A stretch of DNA of 22,039 nucleotides from Acetomicrobium sp. UBA5826 (GCF_002433005.1 NZ_DJHF01000009.1:90522-112560); one strand, 5' to 3'; positions 7,235 to 15,766 are shown, numbered from the stretch's first letter. Notes: generated by a model from the letters alone, not told the origin. Numbers and translations: made by a program.

Positions 7235-9541
7235 TTACAAAGATTTTATCAACCCTTCTTTCATGAGAAGTTTCGTCGTCTCCTGGGCAGCCTTTATCCT
7301 TTCTTCCGCCATCTTGACCAGATCGTCTCTGGACGCGGTGAGTTTCGCCACTCCCTGTTCGATTGCCTTGACACCCACCGACGCAGCGACCTCGGGGTAT
7401 ACCCACGTCTGATCCATTGTCGGGATCAAGTATTCCTCGCTCATTCCTATCTTCTCGGCACATTCCGACAGGGTCTTTGCAGCAGCGATGCACATTTCGT
7501 CCGTTATGACAGATGCCCTGACGTCAAGCGTTCCTCTGAAAACCGCAGGAAAGATTAAAGAATTATTTATCTGGTTGGGAAAATCTGACCTTCCCGTGGC
7601 CACTATCCTGGCCCCTGCTTCCTTGGCCTCCCATGGCCATATCTCCGGCACAGGATTGGCGCAAGCAAAGAGCATGGCATCTTTTGCCATTTTGGCGACC
7701 CATTCTTTTTTCACGACGTCCGGGCCTGGTTTTGTATAGCAAAAGACAGCATCGGCGCCTTCGAAGACCTTCTCCGGTCCGCCGCTTATCCCCTGAGGGT
7801 TGGTTAATTGGGCGAGATGGCGTTTAACATCGTATTTTACGTCCTCGAGGTCCGTTCTATCAGGGTGAAGCACTCCCCTGCTATCCGCTATCAGTATGTT
7901 TTTGGGATCGACCCCTGCACTTATGAGAATTCTTATCGTGGCCACGTTTGCAGCTCCGCAACCGAAAAAACCTACTTTTATATCTTCGATTCTCTTCCCC
8001 GTTATCTTAAGTCCGCTGTACAAGCCAGCGAGGTTAACGGCAGCCGTTCCCTGCTGATCGTCGTGCCATACGGGTATCTTGCAATCCTTTCTCAGTTCAT
8101 CGAGTATGTAAAAGCACTTTGGCTGAGCTATATCTTCAAGGTTTATTCCTCCGAAGGCAGGAGTTAAATACTTGACCGTCTCGATGAATTTGTCGGGGTC
8201 CTTCGTATCAAGGCAGATGGCCACGGCGTCCACGCCGCCAAGGTACTTAAAGAGCATGCACTTTCCTTCCATGACGGGTAACCCCGCTTCGGGTCCTATA
8301 TCACCCAAGCCCAATACTCGCGTTCCATCCGTAACGACAGCTATTGTATTCCCTTTATTGGTAAACTCATAAGCCAAATCAGGGTTTTTCTTTATCTCCT
8401 TGCAGGGCTCCGCTACACCGGGAGTATACCATATTGCGAAATCGGAGACATCTCTGATGCAGCACTTTGGTACGGTCTGCATCTTTCCTTGATAATATCG
8501 ATGCAGCTTAATAGCTTCCTCTGCAGGCTTTTTGGCCCTTTCTAGCATTTCGTCCTTAGTTAAATCCATTAACTTCACCTCACAACCTTTGCGACATTTT
8601 GTATCCACCGGATCTACGTGAATATGGACATTTTTTACGTTGCTGACCTTGCTCAGGATTTCACTCTTCACTTTTCCGGCTACCTCGTGGGCTTGTTCAA
8701 AAGTCGCTTTTCTATCCACACCGATTTTCAGATCGACAAAAATATACGGGCCACTTTGTCTTACGCTAATAGCCTTCAGATCCGAAACGCCTTCACACTC
8801 ATTGATAATTTGCTTCATTTCTTCTATTGTCTGACTATCGCTGAATCCATCCATAAGCTGATAAACTCCATTGTATATTATATCCCAACCCATCTTGACA
8901 ATAAAAAATGAAACTCCGATGCCGGCAATAGGATCCAACATTAAAAAACCATGTCTAGCCCCGATTATCCCAACCAGAGAAGCTACCGACGAATATGCGT
9001 CGGAGCGGTGGTGCCAAGCGTTGGCTATAGTGGATGAGCTGTTGATTTTCTTTCCGATTCTGAACGTATATTGAAACATGGCTTCTTTGGATACAATGGA
9101 CAAGATGGCGGTCAACAAAGGGAGCATTCCTGGCTCTACAGTATGTCCACTGATTATCGACTTTGCGGCAAAATATACTATCGACAAACCTGCCCCCAGC
9201 AGAAAAACACCTACCGCTACGGTAGCTAGGGACTCCGCCTTGCCGTGTCCGTATGGATGAGCTTCATCCGCCGGTTTTTTCGCTATCTTCAGACTGATAA
9301 GAACAACCAAAGACGATAAAATATCTGAAGCCGAATGTGCCCCATCCGCCACCATGGCCGTACTGTGACCTGCGATTCCGGCTGCTATTTTGACGGCAGT
9401 AAGAATCACGTTTCCCACGATACCTACAATTGAAACTTTTTCTCCTTGGGAGAAATATTCTGTCTCGCTGACTTTTCCTAGTTGGTTTTTATTGAGTTCC
9501 GATTTTGAATTCATGTTCTTTTTAGTTGTCATTCCTTTCAT
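7235..9541 (-). CDS. Fusion: CDF divalent-cation transporter joined to NAD(P)-malic enzyme
   Basis: One uninterrupted 768-codon frame. Residues about 30-235 are a six-span cation diffusion facilitator: metal ligands H69 and D73 (HSASD) in span 2, H177 and D181 (HHRSD) in span 5, and HPYGHGK at 95-101. Residues 240-312 are its cytoplasmic ferredoxin-like dimer domain, ending HIHVDPV. After a short Cys-containing linker (CRKGC, 316-320), residues 325-768 form a full-length malic enzyme. It has YTPGVAEP with Tyr372, MEGK with Lys427, metal-site NLED (467-470) and HDDQQGTA (493-500), dinucleotide loop GFFGCGAA (524-531), and PNQINN plus FRGTLDVRA near 655-676. Malic enzyme converts malate to pyruvate and CO2 and needs Mn2+ or Mg2+, whereas CDF proteins export such metals. 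The N-terminal start is uncertain: ATGs at 9541, 9532 and 9514 all have weak ribosome sites. A one-base error at the join could also create such a fusion. Confidence 0.85.
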   Translation of the reverse strand: MKGMTTKKNMNSKSELNKNQLGKVSETEYFSQGEKVSIVGIVGNVILTAVKIAAGIAGHSTAMVADGAHSASDILSSLVVLISLKIAKKPADEAHPYGHGKAESLATVAVGVFLLGAGLSIVYFAAKSIISGHTVEPGMLPLLTAILSIVSKEAMFQYTFRIGKKINSSSTIANAWHHRSDAYSSVASLVGIIGARHGFLMLDPIAGIGVSFFIVKMGWDIIYNGVYQLMDGFSDSQTIEEMKQIINECEGVSDLKAISVRQSGPYIFVDLKIGVDRKATFEQAHEVAGKVKSEILSKVSNVKNVHIHVDPVDTKCRKGCEVKLMDLTKDEMLERAKKPAEEAIKLHRYYQGKMQTVPKCCIRDVSDFAIWYTPGVAEPCKEIKKNPDLAYEFTNKGNTIAVVTDGTRVLGLGDIGPEAGLPVMEGKCMLFKYLGGVDAVAICLDTKDPDKFIETVKYLTPAFGGINLEDIAQPKCFYILDELRKDCKIPVWHDDQQGTAAVNLAGLYSGLKITGKRIEDIKVGFFGCGAANVATIRILISAGVDPKNILIADSRGVLHPDRTDLEDVKYDVKRHLAQLTNPQGISGGPEKVFEGADAVFCYTKPGPDVVKKEWVAKMAKDAMLFACANPVPEIWPWEAKEAGARIVATGRSDFPNQINNSLIFPAVFRGTLDVRASVITDEMCIAAAKTLSECAEKIGMSEEYLIPTMDQTWVYPEVAASVGVKAIEQGVAKLTASRDDLVKMAEERIKAAQETTKLLMKEGLIKSL
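8567..8581 (-). promoter_or_regulatory. Internal ribosome-binding site and ATG at the fusion junction
   Basis: On the minus strand GAGGTGA (8581-8575) is followed by 5 bases and ATG at 8569-8567, which is Met325 of the fusion and the expected first residue of a free-standing malic enzyme (MDLTKDEMLERAKKPAEEA). In the two other frames TGA stops lie within a few bases of this site, as expected if two separate, tightly spaced genes became joined. A separate 444-residue malic enzyme could therefore be made from the same mRNA. Confidence 0.65.
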
Positions 9542-9706
9542 GCCCGCAAGACATATAGCAGAACCGAATGAATCTGCTTCTGTTCTTGAGGTAGGTCCGT
9601 AAATCCTGTCATACTGTTCGTATGCTTTTTTTCGCCAACCAACCGTAGGCTGTCATAATGTACTCCCCGAAGGCACTGCATCATCCACACCTATAGGAGA
9701 TCGAAT

Positions 9707-9967
9707 CTATGGACTTTCAATCATATTAACGCAGGCTGTCTCCATTCCAGCACTACCCCTTCCAGACATGGCCACAGTCAATCCGTTATCTGTCTGAAAA
9801 ACATATTGGAGCAATTTTCTAGTTTCATCCATTATAGCGATAAAATCTTTATCCAGGTGTCCCAAAGTTGGTTCAGAGAGAGCTATGACTACCCTGCTTT
9901 CAACAGGCGTAGGTCCAGGTCCTAACAAAAGCTTTTCTGAAACCTTTCTGGGTTTTTATGTATTCAT
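9707..9967 (-). pseudogene. N-terminal fragment of a class V (alanine-glyoxylate/serine-pyruvate type) aminotransferase
   Basis: The readable part, LLGPGPTPVESRVVIALSEP...TLGHLDKDFIAIMDETRKLLQYVFQTDN...MSGRGSAGMETACVN, matches the first 75 residues or so of PLP-dependent class V aminotransferases, which normally run to about 380 residues. The likely ancestral start is ATG 9967-9965 with AAGGAA before it, but the fourth codon is TAA (9958-9956), and the frame ends in TAG at 9709-9707 right after MIESP. The PLP-lysine and the whole large domain are missing, and no continuation is seen before the CDF-malic enzyme gene. A 73-codon frame from TTG 9928 is open but has no ribosome site and would not fold as an enzyme. 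Confidence 0.75.
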
Positions 9968-10049
9968 ATTTCCTTAATAAGGCAAAAATGTTTATTTGCT
10001 GATCTAAAAATTTCTTATCCTGTCCTTCTAAGCTAGCTCTCATCAACTA

Positions 10050-10145
10050 TTAGATTTTCCGTAGCAAGTTCTTATCGTCAAGATAAAAATGCTTCAAGAC
10101 CATAGTGCCCGTCATCGTATTTAGAGGATGACTATTATGATCCAT
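10050..10145 (-). other. 31-codon open frame of unknown meaning in the gap after the desulfidase gene
   Basis: Starts at ATG 10145-10143 and ends at TAA 10052-10050, encoding MDHNSHPLNT...TGTMVLKHFY...LLRKI. No strong Shine-Dalgarno precedes it. The composition looks protein-like and it lies beside an aminotransferase remnant, so it may be the tail of another decayed gene. I do not recognise the family. The surrounding stretch, about 9968-10173, shows no other gene; a short GTCATC/GATGAC hairpin lies near 10111-10132. Confidence 0.25.
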
Positions 10146-10173
10146 TGGTTCTGTCTGATTTATGTTAATGTTC

Positions 10174-11460
10174 TTATTCTTTTGCAATTATCTCCAATAG
10201 GGTTCTTCCGATCTCTCCCATGCACGAAGCAACTTCGGCGGCATTATTAACTGTCTGTTCAACGGTCTTTCCAATCACACCCTGTGGATCGAGCTTCACA
10301 CCCTCAGATGCTATCATTGCAGCATGATAAGCTTCGATAGCTCCCGTCCCAACTTTAAAAGCACATGATCCTTTGGCTCCATCGCACAGCATCCCAATGA
10401 GGTTAGATATAACAATATTAACTGCAGTTTTTGCTTTGCAAAGATCTTTTGTTCGCAACCACGTAATTCCAGCAGCAGCTCCTGATCCAGCGGCAAATGC
10501 ACACCCACAGGTTGTACTTAGCCGCCCCGTACGACTTTTAATATAAGACGTTACAAGGTGACTTACCAAAAGGCCTTTTGCGATAGTCCCCTCGTCTATA
10601 TTATTTAAATGGCCATATATAGCAACTGGAATGATGGCGGTGATTCCATGGTTTCCACTACCAGCACTACTCATTACAGGCATTGCTACTCCGCTCATGC
10701 GTGCATCGGCAGCAGCTGCGCTCCACGCCTTAATCAGTAGACCAATATCAGCATTATTAGAATTACCAAAGGAATTCCTAATTGCACGACCTACTCCTAG
10801 GCCTACGTTCGACTCAAATCCTTTTTCAGCTATTTCCATATTCATAGATTTGCCTTTTAATAAAAAAGCAATATCTTCCTCATCGACTTCCTTTAACCAT
10901 TCCATGACTTCATCCCAAGTCATGGAAGACATTTCTTCTGCAACAGACTTTCCTCCATTTCCCTTACCATTTACGTTGGATCCTTTGAAAATTGTTTTAC
11001 CGTCGAAAAACACTTCAGTAATGTTATCGTGACTTTTCTCGATAATACAGGTGGCCGAATGATTGGCACCGCTTACTGTAGCTTTAGCAAACACACCGCT
11101 TACATCTTTATCCACCGTAATCGAAACTGATCCTGACTTAAGAAAACTCATGGCTGCCAAAACACTATCAGGATCGCAGTCTTTGAGAACCTCAAGCCCA
11201 TCATCGGATTTTCCCGTGACCAGTCCCAACGCAGCAGCAATCTTATTCCCCTTCAAACCTTCAGTCCCAGGGATCCCAACACTGGCCCCGTTTTTGAATA
11301 TATTAGAACTGATAACCACGTTAACACGCTCGGGTGGTACAGGAAGTTCTTCTCTGGCCCTTACTACCGCCAGCGCCACAGCAACGGGCTCAGTGCACCC
11401 AAAAGCTGGCTTTACCTCTTCTTTCAAAAATTGTTTCAACGGAATTTTTCCACATGTCAT
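10174..11460 (-). CDS. L-cysteine desulfidase / serine dehydratase alpha-like enzyme (CyuA, UPF0597 family)
   Basis: Cytoplasmic iron-sulfur lyase of 428 residues, related to CyuA (YhaM) and archaeal L-cysteine desulfidase. The family splits cysteine to pyruvate, ammonia and sulfide, or acts on related amino acids. Conserved features are FGCTEPVAVALA with Cys22, GIPGTEGLKGNKIAAALG (62-79), SSAGSGNHGITAIIPV (264-279), STTCGCAFAAGSGAAAG with Cys318/Cys320 (315-331), and CDGAKGSC with Cys359 and Cys366. The clustered cysteines fit a labile [4Fe-4S] site, so an anaerobic lifestyle is likely. The ATG at 11460 follows GGGGA by 6 bases, 18 bases after the upstream URO-D gene, so it is probably in the same operon. 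Substrate is inferred from family only; a serine or modified-cysteine substrate is equally possible. The length is normal and nothing is missing. Confidence 0.88.
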   Translation of the reverse strand: MTCGKIPLKQFLKEEVKPAFGCTEPVAVALAVVRAREELPVPPERVNVVISSNIFKNGASVGIPGTEGLKGNKIAAALGLVTGKSDDGLEVLKDCDPDSVLAAMSFLKSGSVSITVDKDVSGVFAKATVSGANHSATCIIEKSHDNITEVFFDGKTIFKGSNVNGKGNGGKSVAEEMSSMTWDEVMEWLKEVDEEDIAFLLKGKSMNMEIAEKGFESNVGLGVGRAIRNSFGNSNNADIGLLIKAWSAAAADARMSGVAMPVMSSAGSGNHGITAIIPVAIYGHLNNIDEGTIAKGLLVSHLVTSYIKSRTGRLSTTCGCAFAAGSGAAAGITWLRTKDLCKAKTAVNIVISNLIGMLCDGAKGSCAFKVGTGAIEAYHAAMIASEGVKLDPQGVIGKTVEQTVNNAAEVASCMGEIGRTLLEIIAKE

Positions 11461-11478
11461 AGTAATTCCCCGCTTTGT

Positions 11479-12477
11479 CTATCTATAACTTGAAGTCGCA
11501 TAAACACAATCTCTAACGTGATAAAGATTCTCTTCGGGCGTTTTTGGGTCAACTACACATCCCGGTCCTAAAATCACTCCTCGGTGGTCGTTATGATTCC
11601 ATGTATCCATAACATGCTGTCCTATTTCGTCCATCGCATCTTTTTTAAGAAGGGTATTTAAATGACTTAGCCCACAGCAAAAACATTTTTGCGACATGTT
11701 TCGCGCTTCATCCATGGATGGACCATCATCCCCATCATGCCAATTTAGCGCTTGGACTGGATAATCCGCCGATTCCTTAAACATTACGTTGGATCCGTGA
11801 AGATGCAGTATATTAAACCATGACTTTCCCTTTAAAGAGTCAAATATTTCAAAATCATATTTTTTAACAAAACGCTCGTTTTCTTCCACGGAAAGCTTAT
11901 CATAGCATGACATCTGAGTAGAATAGAAAATTCCCTCGGCACCTCTGTTAATACTTTCCCGTAAATATCCTATAGTCGTATCTCTTATAACTTCCAGCCC
12001 CTTTTCGAGTTTCTCGGGGTACTCCCTAAGATGCAACGAAAGTGTTTTCTCCCCACACATTTTCATAGCATTGGTCAATGGGCTGAAGACCGTTTTAACA
12101 ATCGGCACGTCTTTGGGTATTTCACGCATAGTAAGACGCAACCCCTCAAGTGCTATTAAGTACTCTCCATCAGTCCCAGAATAGGGTTTGAGATGCAGCC
12201 AGTCATCCGGATCCTTAACAGCAGGTTCGGCTGCCACCGACGCTTCATCAAAGCCGGGGAAAAACTTTAATTTAACTCCCCAGTCAATTGTCGCTAACAT
12301 GCCGTAAGGAGTAAATTTGATAAAATCAAGGTCGTATTTACGTTGGTACTCAAGTGTGAGTTCTGCCAACTTCCTAGGGTGATGATCCAAATTGGGAAAA
12401 TGCCTCCAAAGACTAAACGGCAACCGGTCTGTTTCTTCGAAGTTCAAAGCAACTTGTATTCTTTCCCTCCGATTCAC
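11479..12477 (-). CDS. URO-D/MtaA-superfamily protein, copy 1 (putative methyltransferase)
   Basis: A 332-residue TIM-barrel protein of the uroporphyrinogen decarboxylase superfamily, in the branch that includes cobamide-dependent methyltransferases (MtaA/MtbA-like) rather than haem-pathway HemE. It begins RRERIQVALNFEETDRLPFSLWRHFPN. His225 and His227 in LHLHGSN and Cys307 in LGPGCVVDP sit where MtaA proteins bind catalytic Zn (His-x-Cys plus a later Cys), with His in place of the first Cys. YPVQALNWHDGDDGPS (239-254) is shared with the neighbouring copy. The start is GTG 12477, with AGAGG about 10 bases upstream. It lies 18 bases before the desulfidase gene. A methyl transfer role is inference; no corrinoid protein is encoded in the window. 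Confidence 0.82.
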   Translation of the reverse strand: MNRRERIQVALNFEETDRLPFSLWRHFPNLDHHPRKLAELTLEYQRKYDLDFIKFTPYGMLATIDWGVKLKFFPGFDEASVAAEPAVKDPDDWLHLKPYSGTDGEYLIALEGLRLTMREIPKDVPIVKTVFSPLTNAMKMCGEKTLSLHLREYPEKLEKGLEVIRDTTIGYLRESINRGAEGIFYSTQMSCYDKLSVEENERFVKKYDFEIFDSLKGKSWFNILHLHGSNVMFKESADYPVQALNWHDGDDGPSMDEARNMSQKCFCCGLSHLNTLLKKDAMDEIGQHVMDTWNHNDHRGVILGPGCVVDPKTPEENLYHVRDCVYATSSYR

Positions 12478-12625
12478 GATAAGAATACCTCTTTATAAAA
12501 TTCTGATTTAATATGTTACTTCCCTCTCCATGCTAACTGCAAATTCATCGTCTTTTGCTTAACTATAGGACGTAACCCGGCATGTGAACATGTATATGCT
12601 TGATCCAAGTTCAGCAATTGATCAA

Positions 12626-13624
12626 CTATCTAGTTGTCTTAAGTATAGCGTCGTAAATAAGATCCAGCTTCTCCTCCGGCGTTGTCGGATCAATTACGCA
12701 TCCGGGTCCTAGAATAAATCCTTTTCCCTCATTGTAGGAAGCCGCTTCATGAATATCTGCAACAATTTCTTCATTTGTTTTATGTAACAAGATACTTCCC
12801 CAACTCAGGCCTCCTACAAGCGTTTTCGCACTATACGTGCGTACCTCATTCAAAGAAGGCCCCTCATCCCTGTCATGCCAATTTAGCGCCTGGACTGGAT
12901 AATCTTGAATTTCCTGCAAAAAAATATTCTTTCCATGGATATGCAAGATATTAAACCACGTTCTGTCTTTAACAGAGTTCAGTATCTCCCTGTCATACTT
13001 TTCCACAAAAGTTCTATGTGTAGCTATATCCATATAATCAGCCGATGACACCTGAGTAGCAAAAAAGAGCCCATCGGCACCACCGTCTACCGATGCCTTT
13101 GCAAATTCCATTGTCGTTTCCGTGATAATTTCAAGCATACGGTGTACTCTAAATGAATCTTCAGAAACGAATTGCATAAGTTTAGAGGGACTTCCACACA
13201 TTTTAGCAGCTGTAGTCATTGGGCTAAAAACAGTCTGAACGAAAGGAATACACTCGTCCATCATCTCAAACAAAATACGCTGGGCTTCCAACACTATTGC
13301 ATATTCTCCGCGTGTGCCCGGAACGTAACTGATGTTGTCACAATCCTCCACCTTTGAGATGATCGGTGCATGTCCAACCGGCGGCACATTGAAGCCCTCA
13401 AATACATCAATGTCCATTCCAAAGTCAATGGTTGAGTACATGCCGTAAGGCATAAACTTTATAAAATCTAAATCGTACCTCTTCTGATTGGCAAGACTTA
13501 ATTCTGCAAGCCGACGGGGGTGCCTGTCCCTGTTAGGGAAATGCATCCATAGGCTGTAAGGAACCCTGTCAATTTCATCGAACTCAAGTGCTTTCTCAAT
13601 TCTTTGCTTATGAGTCATTTTCAT
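12626..13624 (-). CDS. URO-D/MtaA-superfamily protein, copy 2 (putative methyltransferase)
   Basis: Tandem paralogue of the next gene downstream, collinear along its whole length. It shares segments such as YDLDFIKFMPYGMYSTIDFG, QTVFSPMTTAAKMCG, WFNILHIHGKN, DYPVQALNWHDRDEGPS and FILGPGCVIDPTTPEEKL. The probable Zn ligands are the two His of HIHG and the Cys of GPGC (His228, His230 and Cys309 counted from the chosen start). ATG 13624 is preferred because AAGGAG lies 9 bases upstream; ATG 13633 directly abuts that site, leaving no spacing, and adds three residues. It follows tctA by 124 bases with no evident terminator, so it probably belongs to the transporter transcription unit. Two copies side by side suggest either a heteromer or enzymes for two related methyl substrates. 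Confidence 0.82.
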   Translation of the reverse strand: MKMTHKQRIEKALEFDEIDRVPYSLWMHFPNRDRHPRRLAELSLANQKRYDLDFIKFMPYGMYSTIDFGMDIDVFEGFNVPPVGHAPIISKVEDCDNISYVPGTRGEYAIVLEAQRILFEMMDECIPFVQTVFSPMTTAAKMCGSPSKLMQFVSEDSFRVHRMLEIITETTMEFAKASVDGGADGLFFATQVSSADYMDIATHRTFVEKYDREILNSVKDRTWFNILHIHGKNIFLQEIQDYPVQALNWHDRDEGPSLNEVRTYSAKTLVGGLSWGSILLHKTNEEIVADIHEAASYNEGKGFILGPGCVIDPTTPEEKLDLIYDAILKTTR

Positions 13625-13748
13625 CAAAAACATCTCCTTATCTTTATAATCTCTATATTTAATATTTTTAACATTTGCTTAAATCAAGCGAAATAGAAAC
13701 ACATCAAAATTACGCGGATAAACCTTTTAAGAATCTTTCCTTGTTCTA

Positions 13749-15251
13749 TTATCGAAACAAAATACACTGCATTTTTTTTGCCAAACTTTTAATGTCCCCC
13801 CAAATAGGTGATACGAGAAGTATTATTACGATAAATAACAAAACTAGTGACAAAGGACGAAAGAAAATTCCAGTAAAATTATATTGCATAAGCATGATAG
13901 CCCTACGAAACTGAATCTCTGAATTCCGCCCAAGTACAAAAGCCAATACAAAAGGTGCCATTGAAAATTTTGCTTTAACCATGTAATATCCAACGACGCC
14001 GAAGAAAAGTATCAGATACATATCAAAACAGAGGAAACGGCCTGAATAAGCTCCCAGAACACAAAATGAAGCGATTATAGGAACGAGTATGCTTTTGGGT
14101 ATACGTGTCACTCGGGAATACAATGGAGCACCAAACAAACCAAACAGTAAAATAAAAAATTGTGCTGCAATTAATCCTGCAAACAGACCGTAAACAATCG
14201 AAGCGTCTCTCGTGAAAAGCTCAGTCCCTGGAAATAAACCATGGATAATTAGACCGCCTAGGAAAAGAGCTGACGTTCCGTTTCCTGGAATTCCCAATGT
14301 CAAAAGAGGGACAAGAGAGCCACCTACTACGGCATTATTTGCTGCAGATACACAAGCAAGGCCTTGCTCGTTCCCTTTGCCGAAAGTCTCAGGATGAGGA
14401 TCAGTCCTTTTTGCGATCTCATAACTTATTCCAGCGGCAACTGTCGTTCCTGCGGCAGGAATTATACCAACAATTGTTCCTATGATAGCCGAACGAAGAT
14501 TGTTGATGAGCATGGAGGCATGATCCTTAAGAGATAAAAAAACACTCCCTCGCATTGCGTTTTTATCAATAACAATCATGTCCCTCTTTTCTGTAACAAG
14601 TTCAAATACTTGAGAAACCGCAAACATTCCTAAGACTACAGGCAATAACGGAAGACCGTCATATATAGCATCAATTCCAAAACTAAACCTTGTTGATCCT
14701 GTAATGCCATCTACACCTATCAAAGAACACAAAAAGCCAAAAGAAGCGCTCAACAATCCTTTTAGCATACCATCTTTTGAAAGGCCAACAATAATTACTA
14801 TACCCATCATTGTAGTCAGGAAAAGTTCCCAAGGGCCAAATTTGACAGCGATTCGTGAAAGTGGAGGTGCTATAAACAAAAGTGCTAAAGAGCCAATGAT
14901 CCCACCAATAAAAGCACTCCATGTTGTTATCCCAATTGCCCTTAACCCCTCTCCTCGTAACGTCATGGGATAACCATCAAACACCATGAAAAGTGAATCG
15001 GAAGTGCCCGGGGTATTAACAAGTACCGCTGTAATATTCCCTCCATACGATGCTGTGACATATATCGCACCTAACGTTATAAGGCCTGTAACGGGTTCAA
15101 GATTAAACGTGATCGGCAAGAAAATTGCAATGCCTGTACTTGCAGACAGTCCTGGTATCGCTCCCAGTATAACTCCTACTGTTGCTCCAATGATCAACCA
15201 CAATATGTTCGTAAAATTAAACACCTCAACCATAAAGTTCAGGAAATCCAT
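13749..15251 (-). CDS. tctA: Tripartite tricarboxylate transporter large membrane subunit TctA
   Basis: Inner-membrane channel subunit of a TTT-family uptake system, 500 residues with roughly 11-12 hydrophobic spans. Family motifs are GAIPGLSASTGIAIFLPITF (about 30-49), YGGNITAVLVNTPGTSDSL (69-87) followed by FDGYPM, and AANNAVVGGSLVPLLTLGIPGNGTSA (about 299-324), the second copy of the Pro-Gly loop. TTT systems take up tricarboxylates, dicarboxylates or aromatic acids with the help of a periplasmic TctC. ATG 15251 follows GGGGGAG closely, 34 bases after the tctB stop. It is AT-rich relative to the flanking liv and mac operons. The substrate is unknown. Confidence 0.93.
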   Translation of the reverse strand: MDFLNFMVEVFNFTNILWLIIGATVGVILGAIPGLSASTGIAIFLPITFNLEPVTGLITLGAIYVTASYGGNITAVLVNTPGTSDSLFMVFDGYPMTLRGEGLRAIGITTWSAFIGGIIGSLALLFIAPPLSRIAVKFGPWELFLTTMMGIVIIVGLSKDGMLKGLLSASFGFLCSLIGVDGITGSTRFSFGIDAIYDGLPLLPVVLGMFAVSQVFELVTEKRDMIVIDKNAMRGSVFLSLKDHASMLINNLRSAIIGTIVGIIPAAGTTVAAGISYEIAKRTDPHPETFGKGNEQGLACVSAANNAVVGGSLVPLLTLGIPGNGTSALFLGGLIIHGLFPGTELFTRDASIVYGLFAGLIAAQFFILLFGLFGAPLYSRVTRIPKSILVPIIASFCVLGAYSGRFLCFDMYLILFFGVVGYYMVKAKFSMAPFVLAFVLGRNSEIQFRRAIMLMQYNFTGIFFRPLSLVLLFIVIILLVSPIWGDIKSLAKKMQCILFR

Positions 15252-15285
15252 TCCATCTCCCCCAGTTTACTGTCAAACATGTTTT

Positions 15286-15741
15286 CTACTTAAAGAAAAT
15301 ACCTTCTGGAACTCGCAAGTTAAGCATGTAATCAAAGAACACCCATACAACAAGAGGTATTAAAATAGAAATAAGGAAGACCGTTTTTTTATTCTTCTGT
15401 CCCAGCATGATCATGGAAATAGCAAGAAAAATTGGTGTCGCAATATAAAAACCTACCCCCTCAGTGAATAAAACATACAGCAACATTACAATACCCATCT
15501 TTACTGCAGTTTTTGTACCGCTAAAATCAAACTTTTCCTCGGTCCTGCGTCTCTGATCCATTCGCGTCTTTAGAAAAAATATTGTTGCAAGGATTATGCT
15601 AAAAATGCTAATAGCTATTGGGACAACCCTTGAGCCAACATCCTTTAATTGAAAGGCTGAAATTAAAAAAATAATTGAGATCAAATATATAAATAAAACC
15701 GACAGATAATTGTAGTTAAAGTCCTTGTTCGCTTTAGACAA
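15286..15741 (-). CDS. tctB: Tripartite tricarboxylate transporter small membrane subunit TctB
   Basis: A 151-residue protein with four hydrophobic segments (about 14-30, 35-57, 80-112 and 121-140), the size and topology of TctB. Recognisable features are the QLKDVGSRVVPIAISIF stretch after span 1, matching the usual G-(P/S)-x-x-(F/V)-P motif, and the late GFYIATPIFLAISMIMLG span. It starts at TTG 15741, with AAGGAGG 7 bases upstream; no alternative ATG fits. The gene lies between tctC and tctA, as in classic tct operons, but is separated from tctC by an unusual structured gap. Confidence 0.88.
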   Translation of the reverse strand: MSKANKDFNYNYLSVLFIYLISIIFLISAFQLKDVGSRVVPIAISIFSIILATIFFLKTRMDQRRRTEEKFDFSGTKTAVKMGIVMLLYVLFTEGVGFYIATPIFLAISMIMLGQKNKKTVFLISILIPLVVWVFFDYMLNLRVPEGIFFK

Positions 15742-15766
15742 CTTGTATCCTCCTTATGTTATCTTG

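Noticed and set aside
9542..9706. N-terminal extension or promoter of the CDF-malic enzyme gene
   Set aside because: The frame is open upstream of 9541 but has no start codon, and the best -35/-10 match has a 19-base spacer, so neither is convincing.
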